Positions 1 through 6,310 of a stretch of DNA of 8,432 bases are shown here, piece after piece. The stretch comes from Conexibacter sp. GTDB taxonomy: Bacteria; Actinomycetota; Thermoleophilia; Solirubrobacterales; Solirubrobacteraceae. The stretch is taken from NCBI GenBank assembly GCA_025964295.1, contig JAOPZD010000613.1, positions 1 to 8,432 on the forward strand, read 5' to 3'. How positions within the stretch are numbered: the first letter of the stretch is position 1; every line of letters starts with the position of its first letter. The notes under the pieces are model-generated. The model was given only the letters and a program-made list of their open reading frames with translations, did not search any database and was not told the origin of the DNA. The translations under genes and the position numbers were made by a program.

Positions 1-128
1 GCCGCGCGGGCGCTCGCCCGCACCTCCTGCAGGGCGACGACGTCCGCCGCGCGGGTGCCCAGCGCCGCGACCTGCGCGGGCACCGAGCGGACCCGGCCCG
101 CGACGTTCCAGGAGAGCACGACGGCCAC
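1..128 (-). CDS. Endonuclease/exonuclease/phosphatase-family protein, N-terminal fragment
   Basis: Reading the minus strand from GTG at 128 gives 42 codons and then the window edge. The translation opens with VAVVLSWNVAGRV and reaches DVVALQEVRA at residues 29-38. A beta strand ending in W-N, followed by D-V-V-A-L-Q-E, is the N-terminal signature of the exonuclease III/DNase I-like (EEP) fold; Asn8 and Glu35 would be the metal-site residues. The family includes AP endonucleases, nucleases and phosphodiesterases, and the fragment cannot tell these apart. An in-frame stop at 140-138 forces the start to be the GTG at 128 or the GTG at 119. A GGAGG at 135-131 lies 2 nt from the first and 11 nt from the second, so neither spacing is ideal. 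The gene is divergent from gcvT across a gap of about 46 bp. The 3' part is missing. Confidence 0.75.
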   Translation of the reverse strand, partial: MAVVLSWNVAGRVRSVPAQVAALGTRAADVVALQEVRASARA

Positions 129-161
129 GGCCTCCGATCATGCCCAGCGCAGGCCGACTGC

Positions 162-167
162 TAGCCT
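162..167 (+). promoter_or_regulatory. Candidate -10 element of a leaderless gcvT promoter (TAGCCT)
   Basis: TAGCCT fits TANNNT and is followed by 7 nt and then the gcvT GTG at 175. This spacing puts the expected transcription start at about 174, essentially on the start codon. No convincing -35 hexamer is visible 16-18 bp upstream. The same arrangement recurs at five other gene starts in this window, which is the main support. Confidence 0.55.
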
Positions 168-174
168 CGCCCGC

Positions 175-1248
175 GTGGTCGCCGCCTCCACCGACACCGC
201 GCTGAAGCGCACCCCGCTGTATGACCGCCACGTCGCCGCGGGCGCCAAGCTCGTGCCGTTCGCGGGCTGGGAGATGCCCGTCCAGTACGCCGGGGTCAAG
301 GCCGAGCACCTCGCCACGCGGGCGACTGCCGGCGTCTTCGACGTCTCCCACATGGGCGAGATCGCGACGTCCGGCCCCGAGGCCGAGGCGTTCCTGCAGC
401 GCCTCCTGAGCAACGACGTGTCCAAGCTCCAGACCGGGGGCGCGCAGTACTCGCTCCTGTGCCGCGAGGATGGCGGCGTCCTGGACGACCTCTTCACCTA
501 CCGCCTCGGCGCCGACCGGTTCCTGACCGTCACCAACGCCTCCAACCACGAGAAGGACCTCGCGTGGTTCCTCAAGCAGGCGGAAGGCTTCGACGTCGCC
601 GTCGAGGACGCGCACAACCGCTACGCGATGCTCGCCGTCCAGGGCCCGCAGGCGCGCGAGATCGTCCAGGCGCTGGCCGACGGCCCGCTGCCCGACCGCT
701 TCACCTGCCGCCACCGCCTGCTGCGCGGCCAGCGCGTGCTGGTCTGCGGGACCGGCTACACCGGCGAGGACGGTGTCGAGCTGCTCTGCGACCCCGCCGA
801 CGCGCCGATGATCTGGGACGAGGTCGTCCGTCGCGGCGCCGTCCCGGCCGGCCTGGCCGCGCGCGACACGCTGCGCCTGGAGGTCAACTACCACCTCTAC
901 GGCAACGACCTGATGGAGGAGCGCGGCCCGATCGAGGCCGGCCTCGGCTGGGCGTGCAAGGAGGACACCGGCTTCATCGGGTCCGAGGCCGTGCGCTCAG
1001 TGCGCGAGGCCGGCCCGGCCGAGAGGCTCGTCGCCTTCACGATGACCTCGGGCATTGCCCGCCAGGGCAACGCGGTCGTCGGCGGCGGCGAGGTGACGTC
1101 GGGCACGATGTCGCCGTCGCTGGAGATCGGGATCGGCATGGCCTACGTACCCGCTGAGAAGGCGGCCGAGGGCACCGAGCTCGAGATCGACGTCCGTGGG
1201 CGCGTGCGCGCCGCGACCGTCGCGAAGAAGCCCCTCTACAAGAAGTAG
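175..1248 (+). CDS. gcvT: Glycine cleavage system T protein (aminomethyltransferase)
   Basis: GcvT takes the aminomethyl group carried on the lipoyl arm of GcvH, transfers the one-carbon unit to tetrahydrofolate as 5,10-methylene-THF and releases ammonia; it is cytoplasmic. With the GTG start the protein has 357 residues, close to the usual length of about 360-370. Visible landmarks are FAGWEMPVQY (29-38), FDVSHMGE (55-62), GGVLDDLFTYRL (100-111, containing the Asp pair where the catalytic Asp of the family lies), GYTGEDGVE (194-202), ARDTLRLE (229-236), a SPSLEIGIGMAYV segment and the typical C-terminus KKPLYKK. The frame stays open upstream to an ATG at 55, but that extension overlaps the divergent gene and resembles no GcvT. 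GTG at 175 begins just before the conserved LKRTPLYDRH and sits 7 nt after a -10-like element. It is the first gene of the gcvT-H-PA-PB operon. No glycine riboswitch fits in the short upstream gap. Confidence 0.96.
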   Translation: MVAASTDTALKRTPLYDRHVAAGAKLVPFAGWEMPVQYAGVKAEHLATRATAGVFDVSHMGEIATSGPEAEAFLQRLLSNDVSKLQTGGAQYSLLCREDGGVLDDLFTYRLGADRFLTVTNASNHEKDLAWFLKQAEGFDVAVEDAHNRYAMLAVQGPQAREIVQALADGPLPDRFTCRHRLLRGQRVLVCGTGYTGEDGVELLCDPADAPMIWDEVVRRGAVPAGLAARDTLRLEVNYHLYGNDLMEERGPIEAGLGWACKEDTGFIGSEAVRSVREAGPAERLVAFTMTSGIARQGNAVVGGGEVTSGTMSPSLEIGIGMAYVPAEKAAEGTELEIDVRGRVRAATVAKKPLYKK

Positions 1249-1251
1249 GCT
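1246..1251 (+). promoter_or_regulatory. Candidate internal -10 element before gcvH (TAGGCT)
   Basis: TAGGCT overlaps the gcvT stop codon and is followed by 8 nt and the gcvH ATG, the same spacing as the trpS element. It could give a leaderless gcvH-gcvPA-gcvPB transcript. Because the stop codon TAG supplies half the motif for free, this is the weakest of the six instances. Confidence 0.35.
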
Positions 1252-1259
1252 GCCGCGCC

Positions 1260-1646
1260 ATGGCTGACGCGAGCTACCCCACCGAACTGCTCTACCACCC
1301 CGAGCACGACTGGGCCCGCATCGACGGCGACACCGCCGTCTTCGGGATCACCTGGTACGCCCAGGACGCCCTGGGCGAGGTCGTGTTCTTCGATCCGCCC
1401 GAGGTCGGCTCGACGGTCACCGCCGGCGAGTCCTACGCTGAGGTGGAGTCCGTCAAGGCGGTCTCCGACGTCGTCGCCCCGCTGACCGGCGAGATCGTCG
1501 AGGTCAACCTCGGGCTCGGCGACACGCCCGAGAACATCAACAACGACCCCTACGGCGACGGCTGGATGGTCAAGGTCAAGCTCTCCGACAGCTCGGAGAC
1601 CGACGGCCTGCTCGACGCCGCCGCCTACGAGGCGACGCTCTCCTAG
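1260..1646 (+). CDS. gcvH: Glycine cleavage system H protein (lipoyl carrier)
   Basis: GcvH is the mobile lipoylated carrier that shuttles the aminomethyl intermediate from the P protein to the T protein and is re-oxidised by the L protein. The product is 128 residues, the normal family size. YHPEHDWARI lies near the N-terminus (12-21), followed by the ALGEVVFFD strand (37-45). The lipoylation motif EVESVKAVSDVVAP (61-74) has Lys66 as the modified residue, and NINNDPYGDGWMVKVK (92-107) is the conserved C-terminal part. The ATG lies 11 nt after the gcvT stop without a good Shine-Dalgarno sequence, so translation is either coupled to gcvT or starts from a leaderless internal transcript. Lipoylation must be supplied by lipoate ligase or LipA/LipB encoded elsewhere. 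A hairpin begins at its stop codon. Confidence 0.97.
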   Translation: MADASYPTELLYHPEHDWARIDGDTAVFGITWYAQDALGEVVFFDPPEVGSTVTAGESYAEVESVKAVSDVVAPLTGEIVEVNLGLGDTPENINNDPYGDGWMVKVKLSDSSETDGLLDAAAYEATLS

Positions 1647-1663
1647 GAAGGCGCCGCCTTCCT
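1645..1663 (+). other. Intra-operon hairpin between gcvH and gcvPA
   Basis: AGGAAGGC (1645-1652) and GCCTTCCT (1656-1663) form a perfect 8-bp stem with a 3-nt loop, beginning within the gcvH TAG. It is not followed by a T-run, so a classical intrinsic terminator is unlikely. It may act as a partial terminator, an RNase processing boundary or an mRNA stabiliser that sets H:P ratios. The pairing is directly visible; the role is inferred. Confidence 0.5.
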
Positions 1664-1672
1664 CGACTCCCC

Positions 1673-1678
1673 GAAGGA
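1673..1678 (+). promoter_or_regulatory. Shine-Dalgarno GAAGGA deciding the TTG start of gcvPA
   Basis: GAAGGA ends 5 nt before TTG at 1684. The next in-frame ATG (codon 15) would remove the conserved N-terminal residues of GcvPA, so this site supports initiation at the rare TTG codon. Confidence 0.65.
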
Positions 1679-1683
1679 CGCTC

Positions 1684-3075
1684 TTGACGCAGTACACCGC
1701 CGTGACCGACGCCGACCTGGCGGAGATGCTCTCCGCGATCGGCGTCAGCTCCGTCCAGGAGCTGTTCGACCGCCAGATCCCCGCCGACGTGCGGCTGGGG
1801 CGCCCGCTGGACCTCCCGGCCGGCCTGCCGGAGCAGGAGGTCTACGCGCACCTGCGAGACCTGGCATCGAAGAACGTCAGCGCCGAGGACGAGATCACGT
1901 TCCTCGGCGCCGGGATGTACGACCACTACGTCCCGGCCGTCATCGACATGCTGCTGGGGCGCTCGGAGTTCCTGACGCCCTACACGCCCTACCAGCCCGA
2001 GGTCTCGCAGGGCAACCTGCAGGCGATGTTCGAGTACCAGACCGCGATCTCGGAGCTCACGGGGCTGCCGGTCTCGAACGCCTCCGTGTACGAGGGGCCG
2101 TCGGCCGTCGCCTCCGCCGGCTACCTGGCGCGGCTGGCCAACGGCAAGCCGAAGTTCGTGGTCTCGCGCGGGCTGCACCCGCACTCGCGCGAGACGCTGG
2201 CGACCTACGCGCACGGCTTCGGCGCGGAGATCGTCGAGGTCCCGTTGAAGGACGGCGTGACGGACGCCGAGGCGTGGGCGGCCGCGATCGACGGCGAGAC
2301 CGGCGCCGTGTTCTTCCAGCAGCCGAACTTCCTCGGCGCGGTGGAGGACGCCGCGGCGCTGGCCGCCGCCGCCAAGGAGTCGCCGGCCGTGGTCGTCGGC
2401 CAGTACGACCCGATCCCGCTGGGCATCGTCAAGCCGCCCGGCGAGTGCGGGGTGGACGTCGCGGTCGGCGAGGGTCAGACGCTGGGCAACCGGCTGGACT
2501 TCGGCGGCCCGTCGTTCGGCTTCTTCGCCGCGACCGAGGCCTACCTGCGGCGGATGCCGGGGCGGATCGCGGGGGAGACCGTCGACGCCGACGGGCGCCG
2601 CGGGTTCGTGCTGACGCTGCAGACGCGCGAGCAGCACATCCGCCGCGAGAAGGCGACGTCGAACATCTGCACGGCGCAGGCGCTCAACGCGCTGGCCGGC
2701 GTGGTGTACCTGACGTGGCTGGGCAAGCAGGGGCTGGTGGATCTCGCCGAGCTGCTGCTGCAGCGCACGCACTACGCGCGGCAGCGGCTGGTCGCGCTGG
2801 AGGGCGTCTCGGCGTTGCACGAGCAGCCGGTCGTCCGGGAGTTCGCGGTGTCCTTGGACGTCGGCGGGCTGGCGGGCGTCGACGCGGTCATCCGGCGCTG
2901 CCAGGACGCGGGCGTCAACCCGGGCTACGCGCTCGGGCGCGACTACGACGAGTTCGGTGGCGGGTTGTTGGTGGCGTTGACCGAGCAGCGGTCGCGCGCC
3001 GACATCGACAAGCTGGTCGAGGCGCTGGGCGCGGCCGTCGCCGCGGAGCGCTCGGCCGTGGAGGTCTCGGCATGA
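1684..3075 (+). CDS. gcvPA: Glycine dehydrogenase (decarboxylating) subunit 1, P protein N-terminal half
   Basis: GcvPA pairs with GcvPB to form the two-subunit P protein, which decarboxylates glycine using pyridoxal phosphate and loads the aminomethyl group onto GcvH. It has 463 residues, near the family norm of about 440-460. Recognisable blocks are DLAEMLSAIGVSSVQELF (11-28), FLGAGMYDHYVPAV (73-86), FLTPYTPYQPEVSQGNLQ (96-113), SNASVYEG (131-138), VFFQQPNFLGAVEDA (209-223) and REQHIRREKATSNICT (315-330). It has the aminotransferase class V fold but, as expected for this subunit, no PLP lysine; that residue is in GcvPB. The start is TTG, supported by a GAAGGA 5 nt upstream. The 3' end overlaps gcvPB by 4 bp (ATGA), implying translational coupling and equal stoichiometry. 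The Met-Thr-Gln-Tyr start agrees with family N-termini. Confidence 0.96.
   Translation: MTQYTAVTDADLAEMLSAIGVSSVQELFDRQIPADVRLGRPLDLPAGLPEQEVYAHLRDLASKNVSAEDEITFLGAGMYDHYVPAVIDMLLGRSEFLTPYTPYQPEVSQGNLQAMFEYQTAISELTGLPVSNASVYEGPSAVASAGYLARLANGKPKFVVSRGLHPHSRETLATYAHGFGAEIVEVPLKDGVTDAEAWAAAIDGETGAVFFQQPNFLGAVEDAAALAAAAKESPAVVVGQYDPIPLGIVKPPGECGVDVAVGEGQTLGNRLDFGGPSFGFFAATEAYLRRMPGRIAGETVDADGRRGFVLTLQTREQHIRREKATSNICTAQALNALAGVVYLTWLGKQGLVDLAELLLQRTHYARQRLVALEGVSALHEQPVVREFAVSLDVGGLAGVDAVIRRCQDAGVNPGYALGRDYDEFGGGLLVALTEQRSRADIDKLVEALGAAVAAERSAVEVSA
3060..3064 (+). promoter_or_regulatory. Shine-Dalgarno GGAGG for gcvPB
   Basis: GGAGG inside the last codons of gcvPA lies 7 nt before ATG 3072, an ideal spacing. 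It favours this start over a second in-frame ATG at 3171 and therefore supports the N-terminal extension of GcvPB. Confidence 0.7.
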
Positions 3076-4649
3076 CGACGTTCAACGACAACAGGCTGCA
3101 CGCCGATCCGGGCATCGACAGCCATCACCCGCACCACGACGTGCCGGTGTCGTCGGAGGGCGCGACGCCGATGCAGCGCGATCGCGCGACGACGATCTTC
3201 GAGAAGGGCGCCGCGGGGCGGCGGGCGTTCGTCGCGCCGGCCCTCGACGTCCCGGACGTCGACCGCGTCAAGCTGCTGCCGCCCGAGCTCCGGCGCGACG
3301 CGCCGGCGCGCCTGCCCGAGGTCAGCGAGCCCGAGCTCGTGCGCCACTACGTCCGGCTCTCGCGGCGCAACTTCGACCTCGACACGGGCTTCTACCCGCT
3401 CGGGTCGTGCACGATGAAGCACAACCCGCGCCTGCACGAGCGGGTGGCGTCGCTGGCCGGGCACTCGCGGCTGCACCCGCTGCAGGCGCCGGAGCGCTCG
3501 CAGGGCGCCTTGGAGCTGATGTACAACCTGGAGCGCGCGCTGGGCGAGGTGAGCGGCCTGCCGCACGTCTCGCTGCAGCCGAGCGCCGGATCGCACGGCG
3601 AGCTGGCCGGCGTCCTGCTGACGCGCGCGTTCCACGAGGACCGCGGGCAGGTCCGGACGAAGGTCCTGACGCCGGACACCGCGCACGGGACGAACCCGGC
3701 GACGGTGACGATGGCGGGCTTCACGGTGGTCAAGGTCGGGACCAACCCCGACGGCGGCGTCGACCTCGACGACCTTCGGGCCAAGGCCGACGACACGGTC
3801 GCCTGCCTGATGCTGACCAACCCCAACACCTTGGGCGTGTTCGACCCCAACATCACCGAGATCGCCAAGATCGTCCACGACGTGGGGGCGACCCTGTACT
3901 ACGACGGCGCCAACCTCAACGCGATCATGGGCAAGGCGCGCCCGGGCGACATGGGCTTCGACATCGTGCACTTCAACCTGCACAAGTCGTTCACGCAGCC
4001 CCACGGCGGCGGCGGTCCGGGGTCCGGGCCGATCGCGGTGTCCGAGCGCATGAAGCCGTACCTGATGAACCCGCGGATCGTGCGGGGCGAGGACGAGGTC
4101 TTCGACCTCGACGACCACGGCTATGAGAAGTCGATCGGCCGGCTGCGCGGGTTCCAGGGCAACTACGGGTGCTTCGTGCGCTCCTACGCCTACATCTGCT
4201 CGCTCGGGGCCGAGGGGCTGACGGACGCGTCGGAGACGGCGGTGCTGAACGCCAACTACCTGCTGGCCAAGCTCAAGGAGCACGGCGTGGCCGACAAGCT
4301 GCCGCTGGCCTTCGGGGAGCTGTGCATGCACGAGTTCGTGCTCAGCGGGTCGCCGATGAAGAAGGACCTCGGCATCAAGACGCTGGATCTGGCCAAGCGG
4401 CTGCTCGACCACGGCTACCACCCGCCGACGGTCTACTTCCCGCTCCTGGTCGACGAGGCGCTGCTGGTCGAGCCGACCGAGACCGAGACCCGCGAGACCC
4501 TCGACGGCTTCTCCGAGGCGATCGCGAAGATCCTCGCCGAGGCCGGCGACGACCCGCAGATCGCGCAGAACGCGCCCTACACGACGCCCGTCCGTCGCCT
4601 CGACGAGGCGGCGGCGGCGAAGAACCCGGTCATCCGCCAGCCGCTCTAG
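3072..4649 (+). CDS. gcvPB: Glycine dehydrogenase (decarboxylating) subunit 2, PLP-binding P protein half
   Basis: This is the PLP-bearing half of the split glycine decarboxylase. Landmarks are GFYPLGSCTMKHNPRLHE with PLGSCTMK at 109-116, DTAHGTNPATVTMAGF (202-217), YDGANLNA with DGANLNA at 278-284, and NLHKSFTQPHGGGGPGSGP, in which Lys305 is the expected Schiff-base lysine next to the glycine-rich loop. Near the C-terminus are GELCMHEFV and HPPTVYFPLLV. The ATG at 3072 overlaps the gcvPA stop and has GGAGG 7 nt upstream. From this start the protein is 525 residues, about 35 longer than most GcvPB proteins, because residues 1-33 form a polar, His-rich leader before the conserved FEKGAAGRR. 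Starting at ATG 3171 would give a conventional 492 residues. The gene ends the operon; lpd is not nearby. A large hairpin follows 16 nt after the stop. Confidence 0.96.
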   Translation: MTTFNDNRLHADPGIDSHHPHHDVPVSSEGATPMQRDRATTIFEKGAAGRRAFVAPALDVPDVDRVKLLPPELRRDAPARLPEVSEPELVRHYVRLSRRNFDLDTGFYPLGSCTMKHNPRLHERVASLAGHSRLHPLQAPERSQGALELMYNLERALGEVSGLPHVSLQPSAGSHGELAGVLLTRAFHEDRGQVRTKVLTPDTAHGTNPATVTMAGFTVVKVGTNPDGGVDLDDLRAKADDTVACLMLTNPNTLGVFDPNITEIAKIVHDVGATLYYDGANLNAIMGKARPGDMGFDIVHFNLHKSFTQPHGGGGPGSGPIAVSERMKPYLMNPRIVRGEDEVFDLDDHGYEKSIGRLRGFQGNYGCFVRSYAYICSLGAEGLTDASETAVLNANYLLAKLKEHGVADKLPLAFGELCMHEFVLSGSPMKKDLGIKTLDLAKRLLDHGYHPPTVYFPLLVDEALLVEPTETETRETLDGFSEAIAKILAEAGDDPQIAQNAPYTTPVRRLDEAAAAKNPVIRQPL

Positions 4650-4665
4650 CGGCGCGCGCGAGCCA

Positions 4666-4712
4666 TCGAGGGACGACTCAACCACGCTGTCGGTGGTTCA
4701 GTCGTCCCTCGA
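4666..4712. terminator. Long-stem bidirectional terminator-like hairpin between gcvPB and the DUF1360 gene
   Basis: Arms 4666-4685 and 4693-4712 are 20 bp each and complementary except for one C:C mismatch (positions 4679 and 4699). The loop is GCTGTCG (4686-4692). It lies between two convergent genes, 16 nt after the gcvPB stop, and its right arm contains the stop and last codons of the minus-strand DUF1360 gene. Neither side has a T-tract, so it is not a canonical E. coli-type terminator; T-poor hairpin terminators have been proposed for high-GC actinobacteria. It could also be an RNA-stabilising element for either mRNA. Confidence 0.7.
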
Positions 4713-5252
4713 CGCGGGGTGGGGGTGGTGGGGGCGCTCGAAGCGCGTCACGTTGGTGCCGTCGCCCGCCTCGGGCGGCGGCGCGTCGGCGCGCTGCTGG
4801 GCCTGGTTGGCCTCCGCGCACAGCGCGGTGAAGCCCGACTGCAGCCAGTCGTTGGCCGCCGCCAGCGCCAGCACCGGCAGCACGACCTGCGCCTCGCGCG
4901 GCCGCAGCAGCCGCATCCCGACCAGGCCCAGCGCGCTCCAGGACCCCACGCAGCGCGTGCAGCTCAGCAGCTCGCCGACCGCGTAGCGCAGCCGCGTGCC
5001 CTTCGGCCGCCGCTCGCCGTCGGGCTTCTCCTCCAGGAACGGCTCGCGCACCCACGAGTCGACCTTCTCCTTGGCGACGAGCTTGGCCAGCGCGAACGTC
5101 GCGAGGCCCATCACCGGCAGCTCGCCGGGCCGGATCGGCTCCGCGACCCGCGCGCGCGCCGCCACGAGCAGCGCTCCGGTCAGCGCCCCGTAGCCCGCGC
5201 TGAGCGTGGCGTAGTCGATCGGCTTGGTCGGGGTCCGGCTGACGGGGTCCAC
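4698..5252 (-). CDS. DUF1360-family integral membrane protein
   Basis: The protein has 184 residues from a GTG start at 5252 on the minus strand. I recognise the DUF1360 pattern: a hydrophobic helix, then FALAKLVAKEKVDSWVREPF (53-72), a charged loop with GERRPKGTRLRYAVGELLSC (79-98), the CTRC motif (Cys98, Cys101) followed by VGSW, and a last hydrophobic stretch AQVVLPVLALAAANDWLQ (121-138). Hydrophobic segments at about 15-32, 44-60, 103-116 and 121-138 suggest a small multi-pass membrane protein. The last 40 residues are polar and His/Pro-rich, probably disordered. The family has no established function as far as I know. The gene is convergent with gcvPB and divergent from trpS across a 44-bp gap. 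No confident promoter was found; TAGCCG, 6 nt before the GTG, resembles the leaderless element but lacks the final T. Confidence 0.85.
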   Translation of the reverse strand: MDPVSRTPTKPIDYATLSAGYGALTGALLVAARARVAEPIRPGELPVMGLATFALAKLVAKEKVDSWVREPFLEEKPDGERRPKGTRLRYAVGELLSCTRCVGSWSALGLVGMRLLRPREAQVVLPVLALAAANDWLQSGFTALCAEANQAQQRADAPPPEAGDGTNVTRFERPHHPHPASRDD

Positions 5253-5282
5253 GTCACGCGGCTACCCGGGGCGGGCGCTTCA

Positions 5283-5288
5283 TAGACT
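5283..5288 (+). promoter_or_regulatory. Candidate -10 element of a leaderless trpS promoter (TAGACT)
   Basis: TAGACT fits TANNNT and is followed by 8 nt and the trpS ATG, predicting a leader of about 2 nt. The gap to the divergent gene is only 44 bp. There is no room for a T-box or other leader-RNA control and no such structure is seen. No -35 is evident. Confidence 0.55.
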
Positions 5289-5296
5289 CCCGCGCG

Positions 5297-6307
5297 ATGC
5301 GCATCTTCAGTGGGATCCAGCCCACCGGACGAAAGCACCTCGGCAACTACATCGGGGCGATCGTCCAGTACGTGGAGGGCCAGCAGCGGGCGGCGGACGC
5401 CGGCGACGTGGCGATCTACTGCGTCGTGGACCTCCACGCGATGACCGTGCCGTGGCAGCCCGAGGAGATGCGCGAGCGGGTCTATGACACCGCGGCCATC
5501 CTCCTGGCGGCCGGGCTGGACCCGGAGCGCTCGATCTTCATCCGCCAGAGCGACGTGCCCGAGCACACCGAGCTGGCGTGGCACATGGGCGCGGTCACCG
5601 CGCACGGCGACCTCAACCGGATGCATCAGTTCAAGGAGAAGTCGGCGCGCCAGCGCGACCTCGTCTCCGCCGATCTCTTCACCTACCCGGTGCTGATGGC
5701 CGCCGACGTCCTGGCCTACCGCGCCGACGAGGTCCCGGTGGGCGACGACCAGCGCCAGCACGTCGAGCTGATGCGCGACGTCGCGCAGCGCTTCAACGAC
5801 CGCTTCGGCGAGGTGCTCGTCGTCCCGGAGCTGAAGATCCCCGCGGTCGGCGCCCGGATCATGGACCTCCAGGACCCGACGTCGAAGATGTCGACCACGG
5901 CCGGGACCCCGGAGGGGACCGTCTACGTCCTGGACGACGCCAAGGCCGTCGAGAAGAAGTTCAAGCGGGCGGTGACCGACTCCGACGACCCGCCGGTGAT
6001 CGCGCGCGACCGCGGCAAGCCGGGCGTCTCGAACCTCCTCGACATCCTCGCGGCCGCGCGCGGGACGACGGTCGAGGAGGCCCAGGCCTCGCTGGCCGGC
6101 GCGCGCGGCTACGGCGACCTCAAGGTCGCCACCGCCGACGCGGTCAACGCGCTGCTGGACCCGGTCCGCGACCGCTACACCGAGCTGCGCGCCGACGAGG
6201 ACGCGCTGGAGGACATCTTCGCCGCGGGGGCCGAGAAGGCGCGGGCGATCACCCGGCCGGTGCTGGCCGACGTGCGCGCTGCGATCGGCGTCGGCCCGCG
6301 GCGCTGA
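5297..6307 (+). CDS. trpS: Tryptophanyl-tRNA synthetase
   Basis: This class I synthetase charges tRNA-Trp with tryptophan in an ATP-dependent reaction in the cytoplasm. It has 336 residues, typical for bacterial TrpRS. MRIFSGIQPTGRKHLGNYIGA (1-21) contains the HIGH-equivalent HLGN at 14-17. VVDLHAMT (43-50), FTYPVLMAADVLAY (128-141) and VGDDQRQHVELMRDVA (148-163) form the tryptophan and ATP pocket. The second signature is SKMSTT (196-201) in place of KMSKS, so the second catalytic-loop lysine is Thr200. KKFKRAVTDSDDPP follows, as in the actinobacterial KMSTT-type enzymes I recall. The ATG at 5297 is the first Met and begins exactly at the conserved N-terminus. It is followed by a 64-nt gap and scpA, which has its own promoter-like element, so trpS may be monocistronic or read through into scpAB. 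Confidence 0.96.
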   Translation: MRIFSGIQPTGRKHLGNYIGAIVQYVEGQQRAADAGDVAIYCVVDLHAMTVPWQPEEMRERVYDTAAILLAAGLDPERSIFIRQSDVPEHTELAWHMGAVTAHGDLNRMHQFKEKSARQRDLVSADLFTYPVLMAADVLAYRADEVPVGDDQRQHVELMRDVAQRFNDRFGEVLVVPELKIPAVGARIMDLQDPTSKMSTTAGTPEGTVYVLDDAKAVEKKFKRAVTDSDDPPVIARDRGKPGVSNLLDILAAARGTTVEEAQASLAGARGYGDLKVATADAVNALLDPVRDRYTELRADEDALEDIFAAGAEKARAITRPVLADVRAAIGVGPRR

Positions 6308-6310
6308 ATC

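Noticed and set aside
55..174. A 40-residue N-terminal extension of GcvT from ATG 55
   Set aside because: The residues do not resemble GcvT, overlap the divergent nuclease-fold gene, and the promoter-like TAGCCT lies inside them.
1576..2820. A long open frame antisense to gcvH and gcvPA
   Set aside because: Arg/Gln/Leu-rich composition with no domain; gcvPA on the plus strand is fully supported.
2274..3071. In-frame open reading continuing upstream of gcvPB, suggesting a much longer protein of about 790 residues
   Set aside because: This stretch is the shifted frame of gcvPA and reads as Arg/Gly/Ala-rich noise. Both gcvPA and gcvPB are intact with their own start signals.
2943..4685. A long open frame antisense to gcvPB
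   Set aside because: It lacks any recognisable domain, is dominated by Arg, Val and Leu, and is the usual by-product of GC-rich third codon positions on the opposite strand.
5253..5296. A divergent promoter for the DUF1360 gene (TAGCCG 6 nt before GTG, or TATGAA at 5283-5278 on the minus strand)
   Set aside because: Neither fits TANNNT with good spacing; the evidence is too weak to annotate as a feature.
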